A DNA stretch of 16,751 nucleotides. It comes from Polyrhizophydium stewartii (Eukaryota > Chytridiomycota > Chytridiomycetes > Rhizophydiales). The stretch is from NCBI GenBank assembly GCA_027604665.1, contig JADGIZ010000291.1, positions 1-16,751 of the forward strand, in the 5' to 3' direction. The notes below the pieces were generated by a model. It ran no database searches and had not been told where the DNA came from. It saw only the letters and a program-made list of their open reading frames with translations. Every line of letters starts with the position of its first letter. Within the stretch, counting starts at the first letter, position 1. A program made the position numbers and the translations under genes. Shown piece by piece: positions 1-8,779 of the stretch.

Positions 1-64
1 CGCCGCCCACGCCGACACACCTCCTTTGCCGGCCGCACACGAATCTCGCCCTCCTTGCGCCGCC

Positions 65-2863
65 ATGTCGTCGTCACCCACGTCGCAGCACATCGACTCG
101 CGCAGCCCAAGCTCCTCGACCTCGCAGCGCAGCGTGTCGCTGTCGGGCCCGCCCGCCTCCATATCTGCTGCGACCCCCGCAGCCGTTGCCACGCCGCCGA
201 CGCAGTTGCAGTCACCGCCGGCCCTGGGCACTGTCCGCCCGTCCGGCGGCGGATCGCCAACCCACAACGTCGCCGAGAACGCCGCCGCCTCCGCCGAAGC
301 CCGTTTGGCCCTCGGCGCCGCAGCAGCCCGCCCCGAGCCGCTGCACACCGCATATCCCGCTGCCACCTTCTCGTTCGGCACCGACTCGGCCGCCACTCCA
401 ACCGCCCGCACCGCGCCTGCGTTGGCGCTCAGCCACGCCGCCGTCTCGGCCGACATCCAAGATCCCACACGTTCCAGCCCCGACCTCGATGCCCCGCACG
501 AGCCCATCATCGCCGGCGCTGCCGCCTTTACCTCTCGGCGAGCGTCGCAGCCGACGCCGGCCGGCCAGCTGCTGCCGCAGATCTCGTTCCTCTCATCCCG
601 CGCTCAGCCATCCGTCGCGAGCTTCTCGACCACGACGCTCCACTCGACGGCATCGGGGTCCGCATCGTCCCTGCGCACCCCATCGACGGCCGAGCGACCC
701 CGTGCTGCGGCGCGCACGCCAGCGGAAATGCCGCCGTCGGTGAACTCGCTGCCGCCCCAGCGCGAGCTCCCCGATGGCGTCGGCGGCCTGGTCAGCGCCG
801 CATCGTTCAGCTTTGCAGACTCGGCCGACGCCAGCATGAGCATCGAAAACCCCGACGACGACGACATGCTGCTGTCCGAGCAGATGCCCATCGACCTCTT
901 AGAGACGTCTTTTGTAAGTGTGCTGCCGCCCTTTGCGATGCCGCCTGCGCCGCCCCTGCGACTTGTGCTGGTGTGGCTCGGGATGAGTGCACGGAGACGC
1001 CCTTTCCCGAGCCTGCCGCACTCCCTCCCCCATCGCGCATGCCGCTGCACATCCGCGCACCGCTGCCCGCGGACACCGCGCCGCCCGCACCGCAGAGCAT
1101 GCTCTCGCGCGCATCGGTGCTGACGTGCATGTCGCCCGCCGCCCTGCTCATGCCTGGCTGGGTGCCGCGCTGCGTGTCCGACTGGCTGCCCATGCGGCCT
1201 GCGACCGCGCAGCAAATCGAGGATCTCACGACCATCATGCGCCCATCCATGATGTCGTCGTCGTCGTCGTCCATCTCGAGCTTTGAGAGCGCCTCGGCCG
1301 AGTCGCCCATGCCCTCGCCGCCGGCCGTGCGCCATCGGCTCGTCACGACCAAAGCGCCCACGCCGCTTAAGCAGGTCTTCTCCCTCGCTGACCCGCACTC
1401 GTCGCCTTCCAAGGATGCCGAGCAGGCCGACTCGTCCCAGTCGCGGCCACAGTCACAATCACAGTCGCCCGTTCGGCCTCTTGGCTTTGCACCCTCCCAG
1501 CCACAGACGGACGTGCCCGCTGCATCCGCAGGCTCGCCCACAAGAGCGCTCTCGCTCAACATGTCGTTTGACGAGCACATGGCTTCCGCGGGGCCGCAGT
1601 CGCAGGCATCCAGTGCGGCATCGCACCCGTCTGGGCACACTGCACCGGCGGCAGAGCAGTCTCAGTCCTCGCAGAACGTCCAGAGCCTACTTGACCAGAC
1701 GCCCGTCGCCAAGCGCGTCCAAGGCCTCGCCGAATTCGATCCGCTGGCTGCGATCCCCCAGGACTGGATGATGAAATTTGAGACGCCGGCGCCTGCCCGC
1801 ACCGGCACCCAGCGAGGCCCAGCCCAGCCGAGCGCACACTCGCTGTCCCTACTCGACGACATTGGCCCGCTCGCGACACCAAACAGCATTCCCAAGTTCA
1901 CGCAGCGCGACATGGACAAGACAAAGAAGGAGATGCAAACGACGGTAAGCCAGGACTCCTAGGCTGAGTTTGATCTCACAGGGCTGATCCACCAGAATCC
2001 GTGCAGTTTGAGAAAGAGTTTGAGCTCGCACAGCTAGAGATCCACGACCTGACGCTCGGAGCAGAGGCTCTGCGGGAAGACAACCGCCGCATGCGCGAGA
2101 CACTGTCGCAGTGGGAGCAGGCTGTCAAGCTCATGATTGGTGAGCTGCCGATGTTGAAATGACGCAATGCGTGCGTGCGATGGCAGCGCCTCTGACCCTG
2201 ACTTGCATTGTACAGCCGAGAAGGACAAGGATAAGCACCAAAAACAGGCAGAGATTGACGAGCTCACCAAGCAGCTGCAAAAGACTCGCGAGGAGCGCGA
2301 TCTGGCGCGCAAGGAGGCCGATCAAGTGTCACTCAAGTACAAGCAGCTGCGCGTCGATGTGTCGGACATGAAGGAGGTCTGTCGCTCACCGCTTGCGCGA
2401 GCGTTGGCCACAACGGCACCAAGCATGGTGTCGCCTTGCTGACGCCAGACGATCCCCAGATCGACGAGCGCCAGCGCGCGCAAATCGGCGAGCTCGAGAA
2501 GAGCGTCGAGGTTGCCAACAAACGCTTCGACTCGCTCCGAGCACACGCCGAAGCAAAGCTGGAGGAGTGAGTGCCACGGCCTTGGGTCTCTTTGTCACCG
2601 AACGAGAAAGCAGCGCTTGCGGACGGGCCGTCTGACCATCGAGCGCGCGCTTCTGCATCTGCTTGCGCAGGGCCAACGTCAAGATTGAGCGTGTGCGCAG
2701 CACGTACGAGAAGGAGATTGCGGCGCTGCGCGCCAAGCTGTCGCGCATGGAGGTTCAGACGCAGACGCTCGAGCGCAACCTGCAGACCAAGACGCAAGAG
2801 AACCAGGAGCTTACCAAGATCTGTGATGATCTGGTCAGCCAGATGGAGCAGATGTCGGGCTGA
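65..2863 (+). CDS. TACC-domain (transforming acidic coiled-coil) spindle/microtubule protein
   Basis: Model: join(65..913, 988..1944, 2007..2139, 2216..2376, 2460..2566, 2671..2863), 799 aa. The last ~200 residues (about 603-799) form a continuous heptad-rich coiled coil. It ends in a segment close to the TACC-family C-terminal signature (QENQELTKICDDLVSQME). Known TACC proteins (S. pombe Alp7/Mia1, animal TACC1-3) bind XMAP215/TOG partners and target them to spindle poles and microtubules; the same role is inferred here. Residues 1-600 are low-complexity, rich in Ser, Pro, Ala and Gln, with a six-Ser run near 1255-1272, and look disordered. Donors are GTAAGT, GTAAGC, GTGAGC, GTCTGT and GTGAGT. 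The chosen start is the first ATG (gccgccATG), but the frame stays open to the window edge, so the N-terminus may extend upstream. The first acceptor could also be at 996, also in frame, removing three residues. The coiled-coil exons are certain; the N-terminal half is less so. Confidence 0.85.
1255..1269 (+). repeat. (TCG)5 repeat coding for Ser in the TACC gene
   Basis: Five TCG codons followed by TCC give a run of six Ser in the disordered N-terminal half. Confidence 0.9.
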
Positions 2864-3027
2864 TTGGAGGGGGCATGGCATGGGGACCCAGGGTTCCGAT
2901 GTGGCCGCCGCACTGGCGGCTTGTTTTGGGGGCCGGGGCGGCCCGTGTCTGCGAGTGACGGCCACACCCGCCTTCGGACAGTAAATCCGCGGTTCATCGA
3001 GACTCTTGACTTGGGCTGTGTTTCGAC
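2864..3027. other. 164-bp spacer between TACC gene and HIS2
   Basis: It contains the TACC gene 3' end and the HIS2 promoter. It is G-rich (runs of G at 2870 and 2925). No clear signal was identified. Confidence 0.5.
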
Positions 3028-4188
3028 ATGGTACACTCGCTCCACTCGCACTCGGGCGACCACTGCGCGCATGCGATCGGCAAGCTCGAGGATATCATCG
3101 AGCGTGCCGTCGAGCTTGGCTTCGAGACGTACGGCATGACCGAGCACATGCCCCGCAGCCGCGAGCAGGACCTGTACCCCGAGGAGGTTGAGGTGCGCGC
3201 AGCGACAGCCGAGCCCGCCCAGCGGCCGCCCTGCCTGCCCCTGGCGGCCGGCACGCCCTGGCCCGCTCGCACGCATACGCTGCCGCTGACGCCGTCTGCG
3301 GCGCCCTCGCGCGGGTGCGTGCCGCCGAGCAGGCCCGCATGTCGACCGCCGACACCTTGCGCATGTTCCGCGAGTTCTATGCCCATGCTCGCAGCCTGCA
3401 GGCCAAGTACAAGGGCCGCATCGCGCTGCTCGTCGGCATGGAGACCGAGAACATCCACGCAGGCACCATCGACGAGATCCGTGCGATCCGGGTCGAGTGC
3501 CCCGTGGACTACCTCGTTGGCTCGGTGCACCATGTTCACGGCTTCCCGATCGACTATGACAAGGAGGGCTTTGCCCGCCTCGAAGCCTTTCTTGTCGAGC
3601 GCGAGCTGGGCATCCCCGCCGGCCAGCCACTGACTGCCGAGCAGCGCCGCGCCGGCACCGAGGCCGCCTTCCACGCCTACTTTGACGCTCAGTATGAGCT
3701 GATCCGCCAGCTGCGGCCGACCGTCGTTGGCCACTTTGATCTCATAAACATGTTCCGCATCGACCACCCGCTCACCGAGGCCACGCTGGCCAAGATCGAC
3801 CGCAACATCGACGCCATTGTCGAGTACGGCGGGCTGGTTGAGATCAACTCGCAGGGCTGGCGCAAGGGACTACCCGGCCCACACCCGCAGCGCGAGATCA
3901 TCCAGGTATTTAGAACCGAGCGCTTGGCATTCGAATGCGCCTCCGACTGACGCCGACGCCGCTGTCCAGCGCATGATCCCGCGCGGGGTGCGCTTCTGCC
4001 TGTCCGACGACAGCCACGGCCCGCTGGCAGTCGCGACGGCGTATCGCCGCGTGCACGACTACCTTGCCGAGGTCGGCATCCACCAAGTGTTCTTCCCCAA
4101 GCTCGCGGCCGACGGCAGCCTGACGATCGAGTCGCTGCCCAACGTCCTGTCGCATCCGTTCTGGGACAACAAAGAGCTGGATGACTGA
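3028..4188 (+). CDS. HIS2: Histidinol-phosphatase (PHP family), histidine biosynthesis
   Basis: Model: join(3028..3192, 3333..3905, 3970..4188), 318 aa. It is predicted to hydrolyse L-histidinol phosphate to histidinol in the cytosol, the penultimate stage of histidine synthesis. PHP metal-binding motifs are all visible: HSHSGDHCAHA (H6, H8), TEHMPR (H40), GMETE (E92/E94), SVHHVHG (H121/H122), VGHFD (H189) and LSDDSHG (D260, H262). Length fits the fungal HIS2 family (about 310-335 aa). The start is the only ATG placing HSH near the N-terminus, as in relatives. The first donor is GTGCGC and the second is CAG|GTATTT. The first intron (140 nt) has a CTGAC branch-like site. Its acceptor could be after GAG at 3329 (adds Gln) or CAG at 3332; both keep frame. 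No defect is seen in the active site. It lies 164 bp downstream of the TACC gene on the same strand and ends 79 bp from the convergent small ORF. Confidence 0.93.
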
Positions 4189-4267
4189 GTTGAATGAATG
4201 CGTTCATCTACCATGCCCGCGCGTCAGCGCTGGGCCGGTGGTGCGGCGGTGCGGCAGCGGCGGCGGC

Positions 4268-4555
4268 TCACTTGTTGTTGTGCTCGTCGGCGGCCGCCTG
4301 CGCCTGCGCCTGCTGCCGCTGCTGCTCGGCGCGGATCTGGGCGGGCGGCCGCGCTGGCCGCTGGCGCGAGAACACGGGCCGCGACGTCTGCTCCTCGCCA
4401 AGGCCGCTACCCGCGCCGCTTGCGCCGGCGCCGGCGCCGGGCTGCGGGCGGGGCCGGGCGCTCTGCACGGGGCTTGCGACGGTGATGAAGGCGAGCGCCG
4501 TGACGACCACGATCAGGCCGACGGTGACGCGGTTGCGCGCCTTGTTGGACAGCAT
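4268..4555 (-). CDS. Possible small single-pass membrane protein, unknown function
   Basis: Unspliced ORF of 95 aa on the minus strand, filling an otherwise empty 570-bp gap between HIS2 and the E2 gene. Residues about 10-29 (VTVGLIVVVTALAFITVASP) form one clear hydrophobic segment after a short basic N-terminus (SNKARNR). The rest is Pro/Ala/Gly-rich, then a polar Gln/Arg-rich tail. The hydrophobic part uses C- or G-ending codons, like the confident genes nearby. A basic start plus one hydrophobic span would suit a mitochondrial inner-membrane or ER tail, but I do not recognise the family and assign no function. The C-terminal Gln-Ala run is coded by a CCTGCG-type repeat. It could still be a chance ORF in GC-rich DNA; conservation in relatives would decide. 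Confidence 0.5.
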   Translation of the reverse strand: MLSNKARNRVTVGLIVVVTALAFITVASPVQSARPRPQPGAGAGASGAGSGLGEEQTSRPVFSRQRPARPPAQIRAEQQRQQAQAQAAADEHNNK

Positions 4556-4758
4556 CGGCGCGGCGGCGGCGGTGGCGTGCGGTTGAGCGTGCGTGCGTGC
4601 GGGCCGTGTGGTGGGCCGTGCGATGCGCCGGACTGCAGGGGCGGTCGGGCAGGCGCGCAGGCGGCCGTCGCCTCGGGGCGAGTCGCGGTCCTGACGACGC
4701 GGAGCGCCGGAGCCCGAAACCGCCGGCGCCTCTCGGCCAGGCTGCCCCAGCGCCGCGA
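4556..4758. promoter_or_regulatory. 203-bp region between the small ORF and the E2 gene
   Basis: If the small minus-strand ORF is real, this is a shared divergent promoter; otherwise it is only the E2 upstream region. It is very GC-rich, with CCG/GCGTGC runs near 4560-4600 and no TATA box. Confidence 0.4.
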
Positions 4759-5939
4759 ATGTCCGCCGAGGCCCAGTCCGCGCTGCTGCTGCGACGCCAG
4801 CTCAAGGGTCGGTCCCTGCCAGCCGGCCGGCACCCGCCGCGGCGCGCCGCCTCGCCTCGGCCAGCCTTCCCTGCTGACGCCCCGCGTGCCCGGCTGCCGT
4901 GCTCTCTCTGCCCGCGCCTCCCTGCTGCCGCCGCCGCCAGAACTGTCCAAGAACCCGGTCGAAGGCTTCAGCGCCGGCCTCGCCGACGACGGCAACATCT
5001 ATGAGTGGTGCGTCGCCGCCGGCGAACCCGAGCCACTGCCCGGCGCAGGCGTGCCGCCGCATCGGCCGCCGGACCCGCGGCGATTGCGTTTCCGTTGGCG
5101 CTGCGGCCGGTCTGACCGATGCCGCGCTGCCTCACCCAACCCAACCCTTGCCTGTCCGCCGCCCGCCCGATGCAGGGAGGTCATGATCATGGGCCCCGAG
5201 GGCACGCCGTAGTAAGTTTCCGCCACTCTTGCCCGTCCGTTCCGTCCCCACCACGGCATGCCCGCGAGGCCGCCGCGGCGGCCGGCCCGTGTTGGCTGGA
5301 GCCTGCTCCGACCGACGGCAGCCGGAGCCCCTGGCCGACTTGCTCCCTCGCCCGGCCGCGCGCTGCCACTCGCATCCTGCTCGCCTTCCTGCATGCCGCT
5401 CTCTCTCGTGGAACGCTGGCTGACACTCCTGCTCGTTCGGCGCTGCGTTGCGCCTGTGCCTCTCCACATGCCCACCCCCTCCAACAGCGAAGGCGGCTTC
5501 TTCAAGGCCCTGCTGTCGTTCCCCACCAATTACCCGCAGATGCCGCCCAAGATGCGGTTCACGAGCGAAATGTGGCACCCCAACGTCTATCCCGACGGCG
5601 AGGTCTGCATCTCGATCCTGCACCCGCCCGGCGACGACAAGTGGGGCTACGAGGACGCCGCCGAGCGGTGGCTGCCCATCCACACGGTCGAGACGATTGT
5701 GCTGTCGGTCGTGAGCATGCTCTCGGGACCCAACGACGAGTCGCCGGCCAACATCGAGGCGGCTGTGAGTGGCGCCCGCTCTGCATGCCGCGCGCATTGG
5801 CAACCGCGACTAACATCCGTCCGCTCTGTTGCGCCATCTGCCGCTTCGGACCTCGCATCTGCAGAAGGAGTGGCGGGAAAACAACAAGGAGTTCAAGCGT
5901 CGCTGCCGGGCAATCGTCCGGAAAACGCTCGAGGGCTGA
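4759..5939 (+). CDS. ubc15: Ubiquitin-conjugating enzyme E2, Ubc15/UBE2G1 class
   Basis: Model: join(4759..4807, 4941..5007, 5176..5211, 5488..5764, 5865..5939), 167 aa, the usual length for this class. The complete UBC fold is present: N-terminal helix [20 protein letters not shown], the [10 protein letters not shown] strand and HPN (81-83). The catalytic cysteine is C91 in [11 protein letters not shown]. The acidic insertion just after it ([16 protein letters not shown]) is typical of the UBE2G/Cdc34-type E2s. Similarity is closer to UBE2G1 / S. pombe Ubc15 than to UBE2G2/Ubc7, judged by the start of the protein and by [14 protein letters not shown]. It accepts ubiquitin from E1 and passes it on with an E3; the substrate cannot be read from sequence. 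Introns are 133, 168, 276 and 100 nt, long for this window. Donors are GTCGGT, GTGCGT, GTAAGT and GTGAGT. Every junction restores a conserved residue (E17, W39, Y51). Confidence 0.93.
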
Positions 5940-6350
5940 GCGGTGCCGGCACCGCGGCATCCCGCTCGCTGGCGCCCCTCGCCGCCGCCGCCACCGCAGC
6001 GCGTCAGTGCGCCGGGCCGGCCCATAGATGTCGCCTTGGGCACACTGCCCAGACGCCTCCGCAGCCGGTCTCGGCCATGCATCGATCCCAGATGCAGCGG
6101 CAGGCAAGGCGCCTTGCCAGCCGCCTGCCGGGACGCCCCTTGCGGGCCAACTGCACTGGCGCTGGTGAGCGTGGCCGCTGCAGCGCGACGTGCGGGGACG
6201 CCAGCCAGCGCGGCGGGTCGTGCGCCGTGCCCGCCCGCCGCTGCCACCGATGTCACGGCATTTGCAACCTCTCGTCCAATGAACCCCTTTCTTCCCACAT
6301 CTGCTGAGCTGCACCGGCTGGTGCCGCGCGGCCGTGCATGTGTGCGCCCG
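5940..6350. other. 411-bp intergenic region between convergent E2 and PCC1 genes
   Basis: This stretch separates two stop codons facing each other and should hold both 3' UTRs. It is GC-rich and mildly repetitive (CCG/GCC runs near 5980). Open frames cross it on both strands, but none has a recognisable domain or looks protein-like; I attribute them to the low stop-codon frequency at high GC. I see no tRNA or other RNA gene. Confidence 0.6.
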
Positions 6351-6751
6351 TCACTCGGCGTCGACGCTGCCGAACTCGGCGAGCGTCTGGGCGACCAGCC
6401 CAGCGAACTCGAGGAACGACGACACGGACGTGCGCAGCATCTTGACCGAGGCAGCTGTGAACGTGCTGCGCCGGTGCGTCAGCAATATGTCGTCGCGGCA
6501 GCCTGCTCTGCATCCTGGCCAGGCCGGCCGAGCACCCACACGGCCAGCTCGTCGCCGTCCGACTCAACCGTGCGCTGGACCTGCGACTGCTTGAGCTCGC
6601 GGTCGACGGCGAGCACCCGCGCAGCGATGCCCGCAAACTCGTGCGAGCCGAGCGGGATCCGCAGCGTCCTGTACCGTGCGCGCCGCCATCCGTCAGCGGC
6701 CAGCCGAGCGAGCGCCGGCCGCAGCTTGCGACCTCACAGCGTGTGCGACAT
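6351..6751 (-). CDS. PCC1: KEOPS/EKC complex subunit Pcc1 (LAGE3 family)
   Basis: Model on the minus strand: exons 6751..6738, 6668..6540, 6465..6351, 85 aa, the normal Pcc1 size. Pcc1 is the small dimerising subunit of KEOPS, which makes N6-threonylcarbamoyladenosine on ANN-decoding tRNAs and is also tied to telomere and transcription roles in yeast. The fold signature is visible: an early strand TLRIPLGSHEFAGIAARVL, then AVDREL, a middle strand LAVTF and the C-terminal helix VKMLRTSVSSFLEFAGLVA (Pcc1 consensus: LRVSVNSFLD). Exon 1 has only 14 nt. The introns are 69 and 74 nt with donors GTGAGG and GTGGGT; CTGAC branch-like sites precede both acceptors. Joining at GT|C gives Val-Thr exactly where relatives continue the strand. 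This gene is too short and too broken to be seen as one ORF. It is divergent from HGH1 with 26 bp between start codons. Confidence 0.87.
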
Positions 6752-6777
6752 TTCGGTCAACCTTCCTCGAAATTGGC
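6752..6777. promoter_or_regulatory. 26-bp gap between divergent start codons of PCC1 and HGH1
   Basis: The only bases between the predicted PCC1 ATG (6751, minus) and HGH1 ATG (6778, plus) are these 26. They cannot hold two full core promoters plus leaders. Either both messages have almost no 5' leader, or each starts inside the other gene's first exon or intron and the 5' ends overlap. No TATA box is seen. Confidence 0.6.
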
Positions 6778-8371
6778 ATGGACGCAAACCAGATCACCGA
6801 GGCACGCCCGCCCCGCCCCGCCGCCAGCGATCGCCGGCGCCGCTGCCAACGCCGCTGCACCCAACGCCGCTGACACGCCATTCCGCCGCTCTGCGGCTTG
6901 TCTGCCCGCGCAGCTCTTTGGCTTCCTGACCGACGAGCGTCTCGATGTGAGCAGCGGCAGCCGTTTTTCTGTCGCTTTCGGCCGTGCTCGACGCTGCCGA
7001 CGGCGCCCGTGGCCGGGCTGCCGCGGCCCGGCATCCGCATACCCGCCGTCCCTCTCTCTCACAGCCTCGCACTGACTGCCCGATGTGACGCAGGTGCGCA
7101 ACACGGCCGTCAAGTACGTCGCCGGCCTGACGAGCACGGCCGAAATGCTGCCCTATTTCAAGCTCAACGACTACAAGGCCGTCAAGGACCTGATGCAGCT
7201 GACCGGCGACGAGCCCGTGCGTCCCGCAGCCGCCCCGTGTGCTGCATGGGATTTTGGACCCCTAGTGCTGATGTGTATGCTGCCCGTGGTGCACGGCACA
7301 GCTTACTGCGCACGATGCACTCAGCGCGCTCATCAACCTGTCGTCGGACCTCGAGATCATCGGCGTCATGTGCGACGACGTATTCCTGACGAGCCTTGTG
7401 GTGCTGACAGTGGTGCGTCAGGCACGGCAGAATGCGCGAATTCCACAGCCAATCTGACATGCCTGATGCGCTGGCGCTCGCCTGCGCACCGTGCATCGCG
7501 GCGATTGATGCAGCTTCCCAAGAACGTCAACGCCGATCTCTGCTGTATGCTGCTCAACAACCTGTCCAAGTTTGAGATTGTCGCCGAGAAGCTTCTGCCC
7601 GCGCCGTCCGCCGACCCGGGCGTCCAAAAGACGCATCGCATCGACAACCTGCTTGAGATCTTTGCGCGCGGCGAAACCTCAAAGTACAACCCGGCCGCAT
7701 CGTTCCACTTTCTCGCCGGCGTCTTCGCCAACCTCACGACCTCGCCGCAGGGCTGCGAGTTCTTTTTGTCGCGCTCGACCGTGGACAACTCGCCGCGGCT
7801 GTCCAAGCTTGTTGTCTTTACCGAGCACTCGGACACCATGCGCCGTGGAGGCGTTGTGTCGGCCATCAAGAACTGCTGCTACGGCGCCAGCGTCGCCAAG
7901 CACGGCGAGGACGTGCTCTTTAGCGAGGAGCTCAACTTGCTCGTTTACCTGCTTCTCCCGCTCGCAGGGCCCGAGGACTACACTGACGAGGAGATGGACG
8001 GCATGCCCGACGAGCTGCAGTTCCTCGAGCCCACAAAGATCCGCGAGCCTGACGCCAGGATCCGCCACACACTCGTCGAGACGCTGCTGCTGCTCACCAC
8101 GACGCGGTATGGCCGCGACTTCATGCGCGCTTGCAAGGTCTACCCCATTATCCGCCAGCTGCATCTCGTTGAAAAGAGCGAAGCAGTCCAGGAGGCCATC
8201 GAGGAGGTTGTCAACATGCTGATGCGCGACGAGTCGCAAGAGACAGCGGACGGCACTTCGAGTGCCGCGCATCCGAGCAAGATGATCAAGCTGGACGGCG
8301 AAGCGCCTGCGCAGGCCGAAGCACCCGTGGAACAGGACGAGGCCGATGCCCAAATAGAGGCCCTGATCTGA
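6778..8371 (+). CDS. HGH1: Hgh1, armadillo-like chaperone for eEF2 folding
   Basis: Model: join(6778..6801, 6914..6946, 7094..7216, 7302..7412, 7514..8371), 382 aa, near the usual Hgh1 length. Hgh1 is a cytosolic ARM/HEAT-repeat protein that works with CCT/TRiC and Hsp90 in folding elongation factor 2. Family features seen: an N-terminal repeat (LFGFLTDERLDVRNTAVKYV), a central ALSALINLSSDLEI repeat, LCCMLLNNLSK, FHFLAGVFANLTTSPQG, GGVVSAIKNCCY, LVYLLLPLAGPEDY and the conserved MPDELQFL. The final exon is long and unambiguous; its last ~40 residues are variable. Donors for introns 2-4 are GTGAGC, GTGCGT and GTGCGT. The first intron lacks a GT donor: exon 1 (MDANQITE) ends before GCACGC, so it is modelled as GC-AG. 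The fourth donor could be 3 nt earlier (GTGGTG), losing one Val. Exon 1 is the weakest part. Confidence 0.9.
6802..6913 (+). other. Putative non-canonical GC-AG intron (HGH1 intron 1)
   Basis: No GT lies between the only suitable ATG (6778) and the clear acceptor (CTGAC branch-like site, then cccgcgcag at 6913) that could act as donor in frame. Reading through without splicing meets a stop at 6871-6873. Splicing at GAG|GCACGC joins MDANQITE to LFGFLTDE, which matches the usual Hgh1 N-terminus. The donor differs from the strong GC-donor consensus (GCAAGT). Confidence 0.5.
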
Positions 8372-8779
8372 GATTGGTATTTCTTTGGTCTCCCGCGCAA
8401 GCACACAAGCACACACCGGCATGCATCTCCCCTGCCCTGCATCACCACGCAGCTCATTAAACCCAGTCAACTCCACCTGGAACGCTCTCGCCACCGCGTT
8501 GTATTGTGCGGCATCGCAGAGGCTGACGGACGGCCGGTCGGCTGCTGCAGAGTCGAGGGTGGGATAAATGCAAACGGCATGAGGCAAAGAAAAGTGTGAT
8601 TGCATCTGCAGCACGCACCGCCCGACCGCCAGCGCTCGATCCACATCGAATGCCTCCATTCGAGAACCAACAGCAAAATCAAAAAGAGAGCTCGCCCCGC
8701 ACCAAGAGAATCCAGCACCAAATCGCCTTTCGCAGCGACATCTCTGTTGCGCCTCGCGCACGCCACACCTCCGCGCCCA
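8372..8779. other. 408-bp intergenic region between convergent HGH1 and SEC22
   Basis: Both flanking genes end here, so it should contain two 3' UTRs. It is locally less GC-rich than the coding DNA (A-rich patches around 8670-8700). I find no credible ORF, no tRNA-like arms and no repeat worth naming. Confidence 0.6.

Noticed and set aside
604..1640. Two long minus-strand ORFs (264 and 277 aa) opposite the TACC gene
   Set aside because: They are low-complexity Arg/Gly/Ala translations; the + strand frame leads into a real TACC coiled coil.
4181..5212. 343-aa open frame on the + strand across the HIS2-E2 gap and E2 exons
   Set aside because: Arg/Gly/Ala-rich translation with no domain. The E2 exons are read in other frames with clear UBC motifs, so this is a GC-driven shadow.
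5810..6298. 162-aa minus-strand ORF between the E2 and PCC1 genes
   Set aside because: No hydrophobic, coiled or conserved pattern; it overlaps the E2 last exon and both expected 3' UTRs.
8640..8680. A tRNA T-loop-like string on the minus strand (GGTTCTCGAATGG)
   Set aside because: It has an extra base in the loop, and I found no matching acceptor or anticodon arms.
7679..8761. 360-aa antisense ORF opposite the HGH1 last exon
   Set aside because: It mirrors a strongly conserved coding exon on the + strand and shows no family features of its own.
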